Positions 6,760 through 13,855 of a stretch of DNA of 19,029 nt are shown here, piece by piece. The first letter of the stretch is position 1. Each line of letters starts with the position of its first letter. Both the position numbers and the translations under genes were made by a program. Origin of the DNA: Thermoplasmata archaeon (GTDB lineage: Archaea > Thermoplasmatota > Thermoplasmata > SG8-5). The stretch covers positions 1 to 19,029 of the forward strand of contig JAGLQM010000001.1 in the NCBI GenBank assembly GCA_023136815.1, given 5' to 3'. The notes under the pieces were generated by a model. It was not told the DNA's origin, did no database searches, and was given only the letters and a program-made list of their open reading frames with translations.

Positions 6760-7833
6760 TCATTTAGAGCCTGGTTTACGGTGCTGGCCTCCCCTTTTTG
6801 AAAAGCCACCTTTCTTCTTTGGTTTGGGATATTTCTTTTTAATTTCTTCAACCCGTTTGTTCAGCTGCTCTTCCAGTTCCGGGCCAATGAAATTATCTCC
6901 ATATCGATCCATCTTCACAGCAATGCTGATTTTGCCTGCTAAGGTTCGGGCAATCTTCCCACGCTGCCAGTGCGGTGCCCGATGGATGAGGGGATGCTGA
7001 AAAATAACTCCATGTTTTGGAGGTTTGGCATTATCCTTGAGATGTTTGAATAGTGCCTTTTCTGCTCCAAGAAGTTGAATTGTGCTGGAAGGAACCTTTG
7101 AAAGGCGGTCAATACCGCCAGTTAGTGATATCAATCTTGCCCCGACCAGTGGACCTGCCAGATATGCAGTATTTTTGGCAATCTCATCCATTCTGGATAC
7201 TATGTATGTCTCCATTTCATCCCTGCGCCGAAGAGTCGTCTGTAAACTGCTGGCAAGAATTTTCATTGCCCCGGCATCAGCTTCCGAGACATCTGCACCC
7301 AGGCTGTCTTTGATACTTACTTTTCCAGAATTCAATATACTTATTCTGTCACCGTAATCTTCTATTAATTCAATATACTGGCTTTCATTCACCAGTCTGG
7401 TAAGTTCTGGGAAATTCAATTCATGCCATTCATGTAATCTTTCGCTCATGAGGTTAATAATTTTCGTAAGGTCATCAATGGTCCTTATGGCCTGAACAAT
7501 TTGCTCATCTGGAGACGTACTGGCTTTCACTTTCTGGCGGCCACGGGAAAGCATTGCCTTGTTCAGCATGGTCAAGCTAAATCCGAAATCCTCAGGTTTA
7601 ATATCTGGCTGCTGGAAATCCGAGAATGAACCAAGAAGTTCCAGCCGTTTCTCGCAAACTTCAAGTTCCTTGCCGCCGGCCAGTTCCTCTTCCTCGGCCA
7701 GAATCTCACCGTTATCAATAAGCTCCAGCCTGTTGGCTATCTCTTTCTCGTTCCGAGGAAAAAGCATTTTTTCAACTATCTGGCCTTCATCATCAACTAT
7801 GAATGTGCCAAACCAGGTTGTTACCAGCTTCAT
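6760..7833 (-). CDS. C/D box RNP core protein Nop5 (Nop56/58 family)
   Basis: A 357-aa protein with an N-terminal fibrillarin-interaction domain (about 1-100), a central coiled coil (about 110-225) and a clear Nop domain ('GAEKALFKHL', 'PPKHGVIFQHPLIH', 'RGKIARTLAGKISIAVKMD', about 250-320). It ends in a basic Lys/Gly-rich tail (about 330-357). In archaea it bridges L7Ae-bound guide RNA and fibrillarin to direct 2'-O-methylation of rRNA and tRNA. The fibrillarin gene usually sits next to it but is absent here on both sides, so the partner must lie elsewhere. Its promoter overlaps the end of the upstream isomerase gene. The assignment is firm. Confidence 0.92.
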   Translation of the reverse strand: MKLVTTWFGTFIVDDEGQIVEKMLFPRNEKEIANRLELIDNGEILAEEEELAGGKELEVCEKRLELLGSFSDFQQPDIKPEDFGFSLTMLNKAMLSRGRQKVKASTSPDEQIVQAIRTIDDLTKIINLMSERLHEWHELNFPELTRLVNESQYIELIEDYGDRISILNSGKVSIKDSLGADVSEADAGAMKILASSLQTTLRRRDEMETYIVSRMDEIAKNTAYLAGPLVGARLISLTGGIDRLSKVPSSTIQLLGAEKALFKHLKDNAKPPKHGVIFQHPLIHRAPHWQRGKIARTLAGKISIAVKMDRYGDNFIGPELEEQLNKRVEEIKKKYPKPKKKGGFSKRGGQHRKPGSK

Positions 7834-7847
7834 ATTATTGCCCCAAT

Positions 7848-7871
7848 CAATAGTTCATTAAATAACTATTG
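7848..7871. repeat. Palindrome enclosing the nop5 TATA box
   Basis: CAATAGTT (7848-7855) and AACTATTG (7864-7871) are perfect 8-bp arms around CATTAAAT. On the minus strand the centre reads as a TATA-like TTATTTAATG about 27 bp before the nop5 ATG (7833). The palindrome also spans the TAG stop of the isomerase gene. It could be an operator for nop5 or a weak terminator. Confidence 0.5.
7856..7865 (-). promoter_or_regulatory. TATA box of nop5
   Basis: TTATTTAATG on the minus strand lies about 27 bp upstream of the nop5 ATG, predicting a leaderless mRNA. It gives nop5 a promoter of its own, inside the palindrome at the end of the preceding gene. Confidence 0.5.
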
Positions 7872-8894
7872 TAATTTTGTTCTATCAAGTTCCCTTGGCT
7901 TGAAAATACCAGATTCGGTGATTATGCCAGTCAGAAATTTTGCAGGTGTCATGTCAAATGCAGGATTTCGAGCACTGGCTTCTTTAGGACAAATAAGTTC
8001 ACTACCCACATATCGCACTTCATCCTGGCTTCTTTCTTCTATAGGAATATCAAAACCACATGTCAATGAGAAATCAAAAGTGCTCACAGGCGCGGCTGTA
8101 TAAAACAGCACATTATTTTCTTTGGCGCAGACTGCCTTTTCGTACGTTCCGATCTTGTTGGCAAAATCACCACTGGCTGAAATTCTATCGGCTCCAACAA
8201 TGCATAAATCTACCTCGCCACGCTGCATGAAATGGCCAGCTGCATTGTCTGGAATTATATCATGAGGTATTCCTTCCTGCACCAACTCCCAGGAAGTTAA
8301 TGCAGCACCCTGAAGCCTTGGTCTTGTCTCATCTGCATAAACATGAATTTTCTTACCTGCATTGAAAGCTGCCCTTATGGGTGCAAGGGCGGTTCCAAAA
8401 TCAATTGTTGCCAATGCCCCAGCATTGCAGTGTGTGAGAATTCTTGCGCCATCTGGAATAATAGCATTTCCATGCTCACCAATAAGCCTGCATTTTTCTA
8501 CAATTTCATCAGCATATTTCTCGGCGGCATTGATTAAATCCTGGCCTTCATTTGCGGCAGCCAGCATTCTGTCCACTGCAAAGAACAAATCAAAAGCCGT
8601 AGGCCTAGTTTTTTTTAGCCGGATGGCGGCATCATTCAAATCCATACCAGTTATCTGGGCCATGGCCATTCCATATGCCCCTGCTGCACCGATGCTGGGT
8701 GCTCCTCTAACTGTCATGTCCTCGATGAAAACAGCCATGTCTTCCACGGTACTGGCATCAATAAATTCTAATTGATGTGGCAGAATTTTTTGATCAATAC
8801 ATCTGACTTTCTGGCCTTCCATCCACAGTGCCCGAATGTCCATCTCCTGGCCATCATGAATCACTCTCATATTATCACAGGCGTGAAAACCCAT
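7866..8894 (-). CDS. mtnA: S-methyl-5-thioribose-1-phosphate isomerase-like protein (aIF-2B/MtnA family)
   Basis: A 342-aa member of the eIF-2B-related sugar-phosphate isomerases. 'RGAPSIG' is at 63-69, 'THCNAGALAT' at 154-163 with catalytic Cys156, 'DETRPRLQGA' at 188-197, and 'GADRI' at 234-238 with catalytic Asp236, followed by 'ANKIGTY' and 'FYTAAPVSTFD'. These are the MtnA signatures, converting methylthioribose-1-phosphate to methylthioribulose-1-phosphate in methionine salvage. In archaea it may also process 5-deoxyribose-1-phosphate made from radical-SAM by-products (inference). Ribose-1,5-bisphosphate isomerase is a relative but a poorer match at the Cys motif. The ATG at 8870 (residue 9) is a credible alternative start. 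It is divergent from the Cas4-like gene, with a long-spaced palindrome between them. Confidence 0.85.
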   Translation of the reverse strand: MGFHACDNMRVIHDGQEMDIRALWMEGQKVRCIDQKILPHQLEFIDASTVEDMAVFIEDMTVRGAPSIGAAGAYGMAMAQITGMDLNDAAIRLKKTRPTAFDLFFAVDRMLAAANEGQDLINAAEKYADEIVEKCRLIGEHGNAIIPDGARILTHCNAGALATIDFGTALAPIRAAFNAGKKIHVYADETRPRLQGAALTSWELVQEGIPHDIIPDNAAGHFMQRGEVDLCIVGADRISASGDFANKIGTYEKAVCAKENNVLFYTAAPVSTFDFSLTCGFDIPIEERSQDEVRYVGSELICPKEASARNPAFDMTPAKFLTGIITESGIFKPRELDRTKLQ

Positions 8895-8930
8895 CTGGGT
8901 ATTTCCAATTTTCTACAATCGATAGAATCC

Positions 8931-8969
8931 ATATTTGACAGATAACTCATATTTATATTCGTCAAATAT
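8931..8969. promoter_or_regulatory. Long-spaced palindrome A (possible operator)
   Basis: ATATTTGAC (8931-8939) and GTCAAATAT (8961-8969) are perfect 9-bp arms 21 bp apart. They lie between the divergent isomerase and Cas4-like genes. The TTTGAC-N21-GTCAAA core is the same as in the element at 12071 and, with one change, the one at 13803. Confidence 0.5.
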
Positions 8970-9025
8970 TACGCTTGCTATATTTCGCAAACCTCATTTG
9001 CTGTATCAAAAATAGGATAGAAAGG

Positions 9026-9033
9026 TTTTTATC
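9026..9033 (+). promoter_or_regulatory. TATA box of the Cas4-like gene
   Basis: TTTTTATC is centred about 26 bp before the ATG at 9056. That spacing favours this ATG over the in-frame GTG at 9050 and implies a leaderless mRNA. Confidence 0.45.
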
Positions 9034-9055
9034 ATCTATTTGGGATTGAGTGCAC

Positions 9056-10078
9056 ATGGGCACAGTATCAGAATTGGGGAAAGAGCCGATCATTTCAGCC
9101 AGTGCGCTTGAAAAATATGGTTATTGCCCATTGAGCTGGTGGCTGAGCCGCGGCAAGGATGATAAAGATTCACCTGAACTGGTCAAGGGCGAGAAGGACC
9201 ATGAGGCAGTTACATCTGACCTTGGAGGTATTGTTCAGGACGAGAGCCAGGCAAAAATCTTTGAGAGTGTTGTTCTATGGTTCGCAATTGCAGCTACACT
9301 AATTTCCATTATTGGGGTTTCATTCACCATGGAGGTTGGTCTGGACATTGGAATGATAATGGGCGTTATTGCACTAATCTGGGTTCTGGCTGCCTGCTAT
9401 TTCCTCTACAAGGCGGAGACAATGCCAAAAGGTGCATCAACCCTGAGATACCAGAGAATAATTCTAATTTTTGCACTTGTGGCAACGGTCATTGGTGTGT
9501 TATCGGTTACTTTGCTTTCAGATTTCTTCGTGCCGGAGGTTGCCCAGATATTGCAGGCTATATCACTGGCCTGGCTTGTTGGTGCATGTTATTTTCTGTA
9601 TCATTCTCTGAAAAGATTTGAACTGGCTGTGTTCAAGCGAAGAAAGCACAAGGTTCGTCATGACATAACCTATGTTGATTCTCAGAAGAAAAAACCCAAG
9701 CTATTCGTTTCTGAAACATACAGACTTTCAGGCAGGCCGGATTTCATACTCCTGATCGGAGAAGAGCATATACCTGTTGAACTCAAAACTGGCCGGGTTC
9801 CCAGAGGGCCACTATTCTCGCATATACTACAGGTTGCAACCTACTGTGTTCTCATAGAGGAAGAGTTCGGAATTCCACCGTCACATGGTATTATTAGATA
9901 TGGCCAGGTGGAGAATGAAATTGAGTATGATAAAGGCCTCAAGGATATGGTTCTGAAGAAAGCGCATGAGATGCGAAAAGTTCTGACATCAGGTGGAGAG
10001 GTTCATAGAAATCACAATAAACCAGGCAAATGTAAACACTGTTCCAGGAGAAGTGTTTGTCCTGAAAAATTAACTTAA
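9056..10078 (+). CDS. Cas4-like Fe-S PD-(D/E)XK nuclease with four inserted transmembrane helices
   Basis: A 340-aa protein. The N-terminus has the Cas4-type 'SALEKYGYCP' (C24), then a 'KGEKDH' segment (H49). Next come four hydrophobic helices at about 69-92, 95-118, 134-156 and 163-182. They form two hairpins, each ending in 'ACYFLY' (113-118 and 177-182), so the second looks like a duplicate of the first. The nuclease core resumes at 'SGRPDFILL' (D229), 'VELKTG' (E242, K244) and 'QVATY' (Q259, Y263), and closes with C326-x2-C329-x5-C335. These four cysteines fit the Cas4 4Fe-4S cluster. Cas4/RecB-family enzymes cut DNA from ends, for instance during spacer acquisition or repair. An even number of helices would leave both nuclease halves on one side, presumably the cytoplasm (inference). 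No cas genes or CRISPR array are nearby. Confidence 0.82.
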   Translation: MGTVSELGKEPIISASALEKYGYCPLSWWLSRGKDDKDSPELVKGEKDHEAVTSDLGGIVQDESQAKIFESVVLWFAIAATLISIIGVSFTMEVGLDIGMIMGVIALIWVLAACYFLYKAETMPKGASTLRYQRIILIFALVATVIGVLSVTLLSDFFVPEVAQILQAISLAWLVGACYFLYHSLKRFELAVFKRRKHKVRHDITYVDSQKKKPKLFVSETYRLSGRPDFILLIGEEHIPVELKTGRVPRGPLFSHILQVATYCVLIEEEFGIPPSHGIIRYGQVENEIEYDKGLKDMVLKKAHEMRKVLTSGGEVHRNHNKPGKCKHCSRRSVCPEKLT

Positions 10079-10090
10079 TCGTGCACAGTA

Positions 10091-10098
10091 TTATTAAT
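10091..10098 (+). promoter_or_regulatory. TATA box of the CPBP protease gene
   Basis: TTATTAAT is centred about 26 bp before the ATG at 10120. The protease gene therefore probably has its own leaderless transcript despite the short gap after the Cas4-like gene. Confidence 0.45.
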
Positions 10099-10119
10099 CA
10101 ATGAATTATTCTATATTGC

Positions 10120-11586
10120 ATGGTCAAGCCATTACCGGTTGATAAAGTTCCTGCATATCTGGAAATAGAGCCAGAGCCTACAGAATTACAAAATTCTACC
10201 CCGGCTACACCAGAAGATGAAACCTCATCCGAACCCCAGGGTTCAGAACATTATTATCAACATCCACCCCCACCGACAACACCTCAGATGATGTATCAGC
10301 CGCCCAAGGATCCAGCAAAGGAAATGCTCAGGACAATCAAGGCAATGCTCTGGAGCACAGCTTTCATATCTTATCTGGTGGTTCTGGTATTGAGTTTCAT
10401 AATTGTCCTGGCCATGACTCCCGAGATACAGGAATGGATTACCACCCCATCAGTTCCATCGGTCGATGACCCATCAGTGCTTCTGCTTCCAGAAGGTGTG
10501 TTTTTCCTTATTTTCCCTGTTCCACTATTGTTATTTACCTTCAGTGGAGCCGGATTTCAGACCTGGCATATTCTCATGCTGGTCATTTTAATATTGGCAT
10601 TTTCCTATGGGAAATATGATCTTTTCAGGGACTGGCTCTCCAGGAAAAATCAGGTTCTTCTCTCGCTAACTGCCCCGGAAAAGGCAAAGAGCAGCCTCGA
10701 AGGTGTGGCGAAACTTTTCATGGCCAGCTCATTTTTCAGCATGGTTTATTTTGTATTTCTGGCAATAACCAGTGTTGAGATGAACACACCAAACTTTGAT
10801 GAATTTTCCAGGCCGGAACTGATATATGGTCTGTTCAATGCTGCGGTCTTTGAAGAACTGGTATCAAGGCTTTTACTCATTGGGGTGCCTCTTGTAATAA
10901 TCGCAATAATCAATAAATGGAAAAACCCATTGAAAAAACTCATTGGCGGGGGACTGGATATTAATCCAATGACAATGGGTTTAATCACTTTTTCGGCAAT
11001 TTTCTTTGCCCTGGCTCATGTGGGAGGCTGGGATTTCTGGAAAGTACCTCAAGTTTTAGTCACTGGCTTTGCCCTGGGATATGCCTTTGTGAAGTACGGA
11101 CTGCATGCTTCAATTCTTCTTCATTTCTCAATCAATCTCACCAGTTCTGCTCTGGAAATATGGCCTGATAATATTTTCCTGAGCAGCATGCTGGGCATGG
11201 TATTCTTCATCTGGATAATCATTGGATGTTATTTCTTCTTTGATTACATCTGGCGGTTATTGAAGAAATTAGGAATAATTCGGGAGCCCCGGCCAGTTCA
11301 ACAGATGCCGCCAAATCTATATGGACCTCCACCACAAACCGGCCATCACTCACCCGGCCCCCCAACACAATATGCTTATAATTCACAACCTGGCCCGCCG
11401 CCATCTAATATTCCTCCGCCACCCAGGGTCCAGCCGGAACCAAAAGGTTTTGTTTGTCCAAACTGCGGCAATACCGGTGCAATTTATGCAGAAGGCAAGC
11501 TCACATGTATGAGATGCAACTCTACCTTTGGAGAGGACAGATCGAAAAAACAAGAAACAAATGAAAAAGAGATATTTGATTTTTAA
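10120..11586 (+). CDS. CPBP-family intramembrane metalloprotease with proline-rich tails and C-terminal zinc ribbon
   Basis: A 488-aa protein. Residues 1-70 are soluble and Pro/Glu-rich. Hydrophobic helices then run from about 77 to 380. The CPBP (CAAX/Abi) motifs are present: 'FEELVSR' with E245-E246 and R250, 'FFALAH' with H300, and 'LLHFSIN' with H335. Family members with these residues are metal-dependent proteases acting within the membrane, on prenylated proteins in eukaryotes and in diverse or unknown roles in prokaryotes. After the last helix comes a Pro/Gly/Tyr-rich linker (about 390-440) and a zinc ribbon (C446, C449, C463, C466), an uncommon addition to the family. The substrate is unknown. 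It stands next to the membrane Cas4-like nuclease, but their functional link is unproven. The gene meets the 72-aa protein gene tail to tail. Confidence 0.85.
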   Translation: MVKPLPVDKVPAYLEIEPEPTELQNSTPATPEDETSSEPQGSEHYYQHPPPPTTPQMMYQPPKDPAKEMLRTIKAMLWSTAFISYLVVLVLSFIIVLAMTPEIQEWITTPSVPSVDDPSVLLLPEGVFFLIFPVPLLLFTFSGAGFQTWHILMLVILILAFSYGKYDLFRDWLSRKNQVLLSLTAPEKAKSSLEGVAKLFMASSFFSMVYFVFLAITSVEMNTPNFDEFSRPELIYGLFNAAVFEELVSRLLLIGVPLVIIAIINKWKNPLKKLIGGGLDINPMTMGLITFSAIFFALAHVGGWDFWKVPQVLVTGFALGYAFVKYGLHASILLHFSINLTSSALEIWPDNIFLSSMLGMVFFIWIIIGCYFFFDYIWRLLKKLGIIREPRPVQQMPPNLYGPPPQTGHHSPGPPTQYAYNSQPGPPPSNIPPPPRVQPEPKGFVCPNCGNTGAIYAEGKLTCMRCNSTFGEDRSKKQETNEKEIFDF

Positions 11587-11590
11587 ATAA

Positions 11591-11622
11591 ATATAAAAAA
11601 AGTGATGGACTTACCATCACTT
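11591..11622 (-). terminator. Hairpin plus T-run terminator of the 72-aa protein gene
   Basis: AAGTGATGG (11600-11608) and CCATCACTT (11614-11622) form a perfect 9-bp stem with a 5-base loop. On the minus strand it overlaps the stop codon and is followed by a T-rich run. It may also serve the converging protease transcript. Confidence 0.65.
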
Positions 11623-11835
11623 CTTCATTATCTTCATCCAGCCGCCACTCTCGTAGACCTGGAGCTTTCTCTTTCCAAGGGTCGTCTTGAACTCATCCCA
11701 GTCAATAATCTCGAGACGTGGGTTCTTTCCCTTCGTAAATTGAACTCCCTTTGTGCCCTTGACACGACCAGGCTTCAGACCCTTCTCCTTGGCAATATCG
11801 ATTGCTTTTTCCACAGTTATTATTTTCATTACCAT
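11617..11835 (-). CDS. Small basic conserved-looking protein, 72 aa
   Basis: Starts at the ATG at 11835, which has an AGGAGG ribosome site (11843-11848) seven bases upstream. A longer frame from 11883 would read through that site. The product is basic: an N-terminal strand and helix ('IITVEKAIDIAKEKGL'), then 'RVKGTKGVQFTKGKNPRLE', 'WDEFKTTLGKR' and 'QVYESGGWMKIMKK'. It resembles small uncharacterised archaeal proteins I have seen, but I cannot name a family or function. No cysteines or membrane segment. Its TATA box is about 150 bp upstream, giving a leader of roughly 125 bases with hairpins and repeats, which suggests post-transcriptional control. A strong terminator ends it. Confidence 0.75.
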   Translation of the reverse strand: MVMKIITVEKAIDIAKEKGLKPGRVKGTKGVQFTKGKNPRLEIIDWDEFKTTLGKRKLQVYESGGWMKIMKK

Positions 11836-11982
11836 ATTTTTTCCTCCTATTACTCCATATAGGTGTCTCTCGGACATCTCCAACTGTTCTTGTTGGAAAC
11901 ATCCTCGATTACTCCAACTAACTTTTTTTGAAACCTACTGGCCAAAAGAGCCAGATAGGAGCCAGAGCTATATGGGAGTCTT

Positions 11983-11993
11983 GAATATATAAG
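11983..11993 (-). promoter_or_regulatory. TATA box of the 72-aa protein gene
   Basis: CTTATATATTC on the minus strand. Transcription would begin near 11960, well upstream of the ATG at 11835. This contrasts with the leaderless promoters elsewhere in the window. Confidence 0.55.
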
Positions 11994-12023
11994 TTTTTGG
12001 GAACTACTGGCTCGTATTCTGAC

Positions 12024-12065
12024 CTATTTTTGACATTTTTCGTAGGAAGCCTGAATCAAAAATAG
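12024..12065. promoter_or_regulatory. Long-spaced palindrome B
   Basis: CTATTTTTGA (12024-12033) and TCAAAAATAG (12056-12065) are perfect 10-bp arms 22 bp apart. It lies about 30 bp upstream of the TATA box of the 72-aa gene, in a fitting operator or enhancer position. Confidence 0.5.
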
Positions 12066-12070
12066 ATATG

Positions 12071-12115
12071 CGCAGATTTGACAAATGTAAATGTGGCTTA
12101 AATGTCAAATTTGCG
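12071..12115. repeat. Long-spaced palindrome C, near-copy of D
   Basis: A 45-bp element, CGCAGATTTG...AATGTCAAATTTGCG. The reverse complement of 13803-13847 matches it at 35 of 45 positions, with the outer 10 and 15 bases identical. It lies 25 bp beyond the stop of the TPR gene. Confidence 0.65.
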
Positions 12116-12140
12116 GTGTAAAAAAAACGATTGTGGTAAA

Positions 12141-13652
12141 TCAGAGTTTCTTCTGTGCCTTATCAAACCCTTTCCTTGCCTCAGAATTATCTGGTTGTAA
12201 TTCCAGAATTTTCCCATAACACTCTGTAGCATCCTGGTATTGGCCATGTTTGAGACTGGAATTGGCAAGTATGAACCATGCGGGAATGAAATCTGGCTTT
12301 TGGCTCAAAATCTTCGAAATTGTGTTTATTGCCCGGTCGCGGTCTCCCATTTCATACTGAACCTGGGCCATGAGGCATATTGCCATGTCGTCATATGGAT
12401 TGATTTGAAGGGCTTTCTTCAGTGCGCTGGATGCGTCCTTGTATCTCTCCTGGTCAATATGCCGCCTTCCCCGGGTCACAAGGCCGTGGAAATCATTACG
12501 GGTATTATCGGATACATCAAATTCCTCAGGTTCTTCAATTATTTCTTCCTCGATGCTTCCCAGTGCCTCGGTCTTGGCATAAAAGGTTCCCCTTCCGGCC
12601 TGGCTCGATGTTATAAGCCCTTTCTTTTCCAGACCTTCAAGCCCACGCAGGACGGCCGGCATGCTCAGTTTATTACCAATTTCATTCTTCAGGGCGGTTT
12701 TTGATTTCTCGTCGTCAGCAAGATATTCCAGAACTATTTTCTCTTCTTTAACTAGGTGTTCATCTGGCCTTTTGAATTCGTCACCAATTATCTCAACTTC
12801 TGAACGCAGTTTGAGAATCTCTTTTTCGATGCTCTTTTCCAGTTTCTTTTGTTCCCTTTCAGTCCTGGTATGTTTATGAGTTGACTCAACTTTCTTCCCG
12901 GGTGCCTCAACAAGCTTTTTCCTCATCACATCCAGAGCTTTCTTTGCTTGATGAAAGTCTGGATTAAGCCGATGGGACCGTTCCAGGCAGACGATTGCTT
13001 TATCAAACTGGCCCATGCCTATGTATGCTTTTCCTTTCACGTACCAACCTTCCGAAAATAATGGACGGCCTTTCAGAACCTTGTTGAGTAGAGTCAAAGC
13101 TTCATCATAGTGCTTGAGATGAATTAATTCAACCGATTTATTGTTCATGGCTGCCAGATAGTTTGGATTTATCTCGATAGCTTGGTCATAGCATTTCATT
13201 GCTTCTTCATATCGTTTAAGCTTTGACAGCAAATTTCCTTTATTGTTCCACGTAGTCTCGTGCTTTGGATCTATCTTGATGGCTTTATCATACCATTCAA
13301 TTGCCTCTTCAGCATTGTCCAGTTTAGTATGTGCCATTCCGATATTTGAGATGGCATCAACATGATTAGGGTCCAGTTCAAATGCTTTGATATGGCATTT
13401 AAGTGCCTCTTTGAAGTTTCCTGCAACTGCCAATATCAGCCCTTTGTTATTCCAGGCAATAGAGTTATCCGAGTCCATTTTTATAGCCAGATTATAAGCT
13501 CGGACAGCATCAGCCAACCTTCCTTTTCGATAATGTTCATTGCCTTCTGAAATTAATTTTGTAACACTTCTTTTTCTTATGTTTCCCAATACCCCCACAG
13601 AACCAAGAAAAATAAATATGCCAGTTAATCCTTGTTTTCCGAAATCTGACAT
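12141..13652 (-). CDS. Membrane-anchored TPR protein with internal winged-helix domain
   Basis: A 503-aa protein. A single hydrophobic helix at about 8-25 followed by 'RKR' anchors it with the bulk in the cytoplasm. Six TPR units span about 33-236 (repeating 'AWNNKG...A..CYDKAIKIDP' pattern). A Lys/Glu coiled coil follows at about 262-295. A winged helix-turn-helix spans about 300-365 ('EEKIVLEYLADD', 'AVLRGLEGLEKKGLI', 'GRGTFYAKT'). After an acidic linker come about three more TPRs at 386-490. The TPRs bind protein partners and the wHTH looks of the MarR/archaeal type, so this may be a membrane-tethered regulator or scaffold (inference). A TATA box precedes the start, with a possible GGTGG ribosome site. 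Near-copy palindromes flank the gene. Confidence 0.85.
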   Translation of the reverse strand: MSDFGKQGLTGIFIFLGSVGVLGNIRKRSVTKLISEGNEHYRKGRLADAVRAYNLAIKMDSDNSIAWNNKGLILAVAGNFKEALKCHIKAFELDPNHVDAISNIGMAHTKLDNAEEAIEWYDKAIKIDPKHETTWNNKGNLLSKLKRYEEAMKCYDQAIEINPNYLAAMNNKSVELIHLKHYDEALTLLNKVLKGRPLFSEGWYVKGKAYIGMGQFDKAIVCLERSHRLNPDFHQAKKALDVMRKKLVEAPGKKVESTHKHTRTEREQKKLEKSIEKEILKLRSEVEIIGDEFKRPDEHLVKEEKIVLEYLADDEKSKTALKNEIGNKLSMPAVLRGLEGLEKKGLITSSQAGRGTFYAKTEALGSIEEEIIEEPEEFDVSDNTRNDFHGLVTRGRRHIDQERYKDASSALKKALQINPYDDMAICLMAQVQYEMGDRDRAINTISKILSQKPDFIPAWFILANSSLKHGQYQDATECYGKILELQPDNSEARKGFDKAQKKL

Positions 13653-13685
13653 TGTGTATCCACCATTACCTATAATGTAGTTTTT

Positions 13686-13695
13686 AATATATAAG
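13686..13695 (-). promoter_or_regulatory. TATA box of the TPR gene
   Basis: TTATATATTA on the minus strand lies about 38 bp before the ATG at 13652, predicting a short leader of about 12 bases. That leader includes GGTGG as a possible ribosome site. Confidence 0.5.
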
Positions 13696-13802
13696 TATAG
13701 TCTTTATAAAAATAATTTTAATTGATATTATTACTCATTTTTGCCACAAAAGAGATTCCCAAAGTTTATGATACATATTGCCATGTCAGTCTGGTACTCT
13801 AT

Positions 13803-13847
13803 CGCAAATTTGACATTAACGTCACAATTAATCGCATCAAATCTGCG
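13803..13847. repeat. Long-spaced palindrome D, inverted near-copy of C
   Basis: CGCAAATTTGACATT (13803-13817) is the exact reverse complement of 12101-12115, and CAAATCTGCG (13838-13847) of 12071-12080. It lies in the divergent gap between the TPR gene and purH. Confidence 0.65.
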
Positions 13848-13855
13848 AAACTCCA

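Larger units (their letters stand above)
11836..12140. other. Structured leader and two long palindromes
   Basis: No certain gene. From 11836 to about 11960 lies the leader of the 72-aa gene, with ATTACTCCA repeated at 11849-11857 and 11908-11916 and a hairpin TCCAAC (11879-11884) / GTTGGA (11892-11897). A minus-strand frame starting at the ATG at 11902 overlaps the 72-aa gene in another frame. The rest holds the TATA box and palindromes B and C. Confidence 0.55.

Noticed and set aside
8362..8775. Plus-strand 137-codon frame inside the MtnA-like gene
   Set aside because: A low-complexity Ala/Ser-rich shadow of a clear coding region on the other strand.
8895..10119. CRISPR locus around the Cas4-like gene
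   Set aside because: No regularly spaced direct repeats and no cas1, cas2 or other cas gene on either side. The only repeats are palindromes of a different kind.
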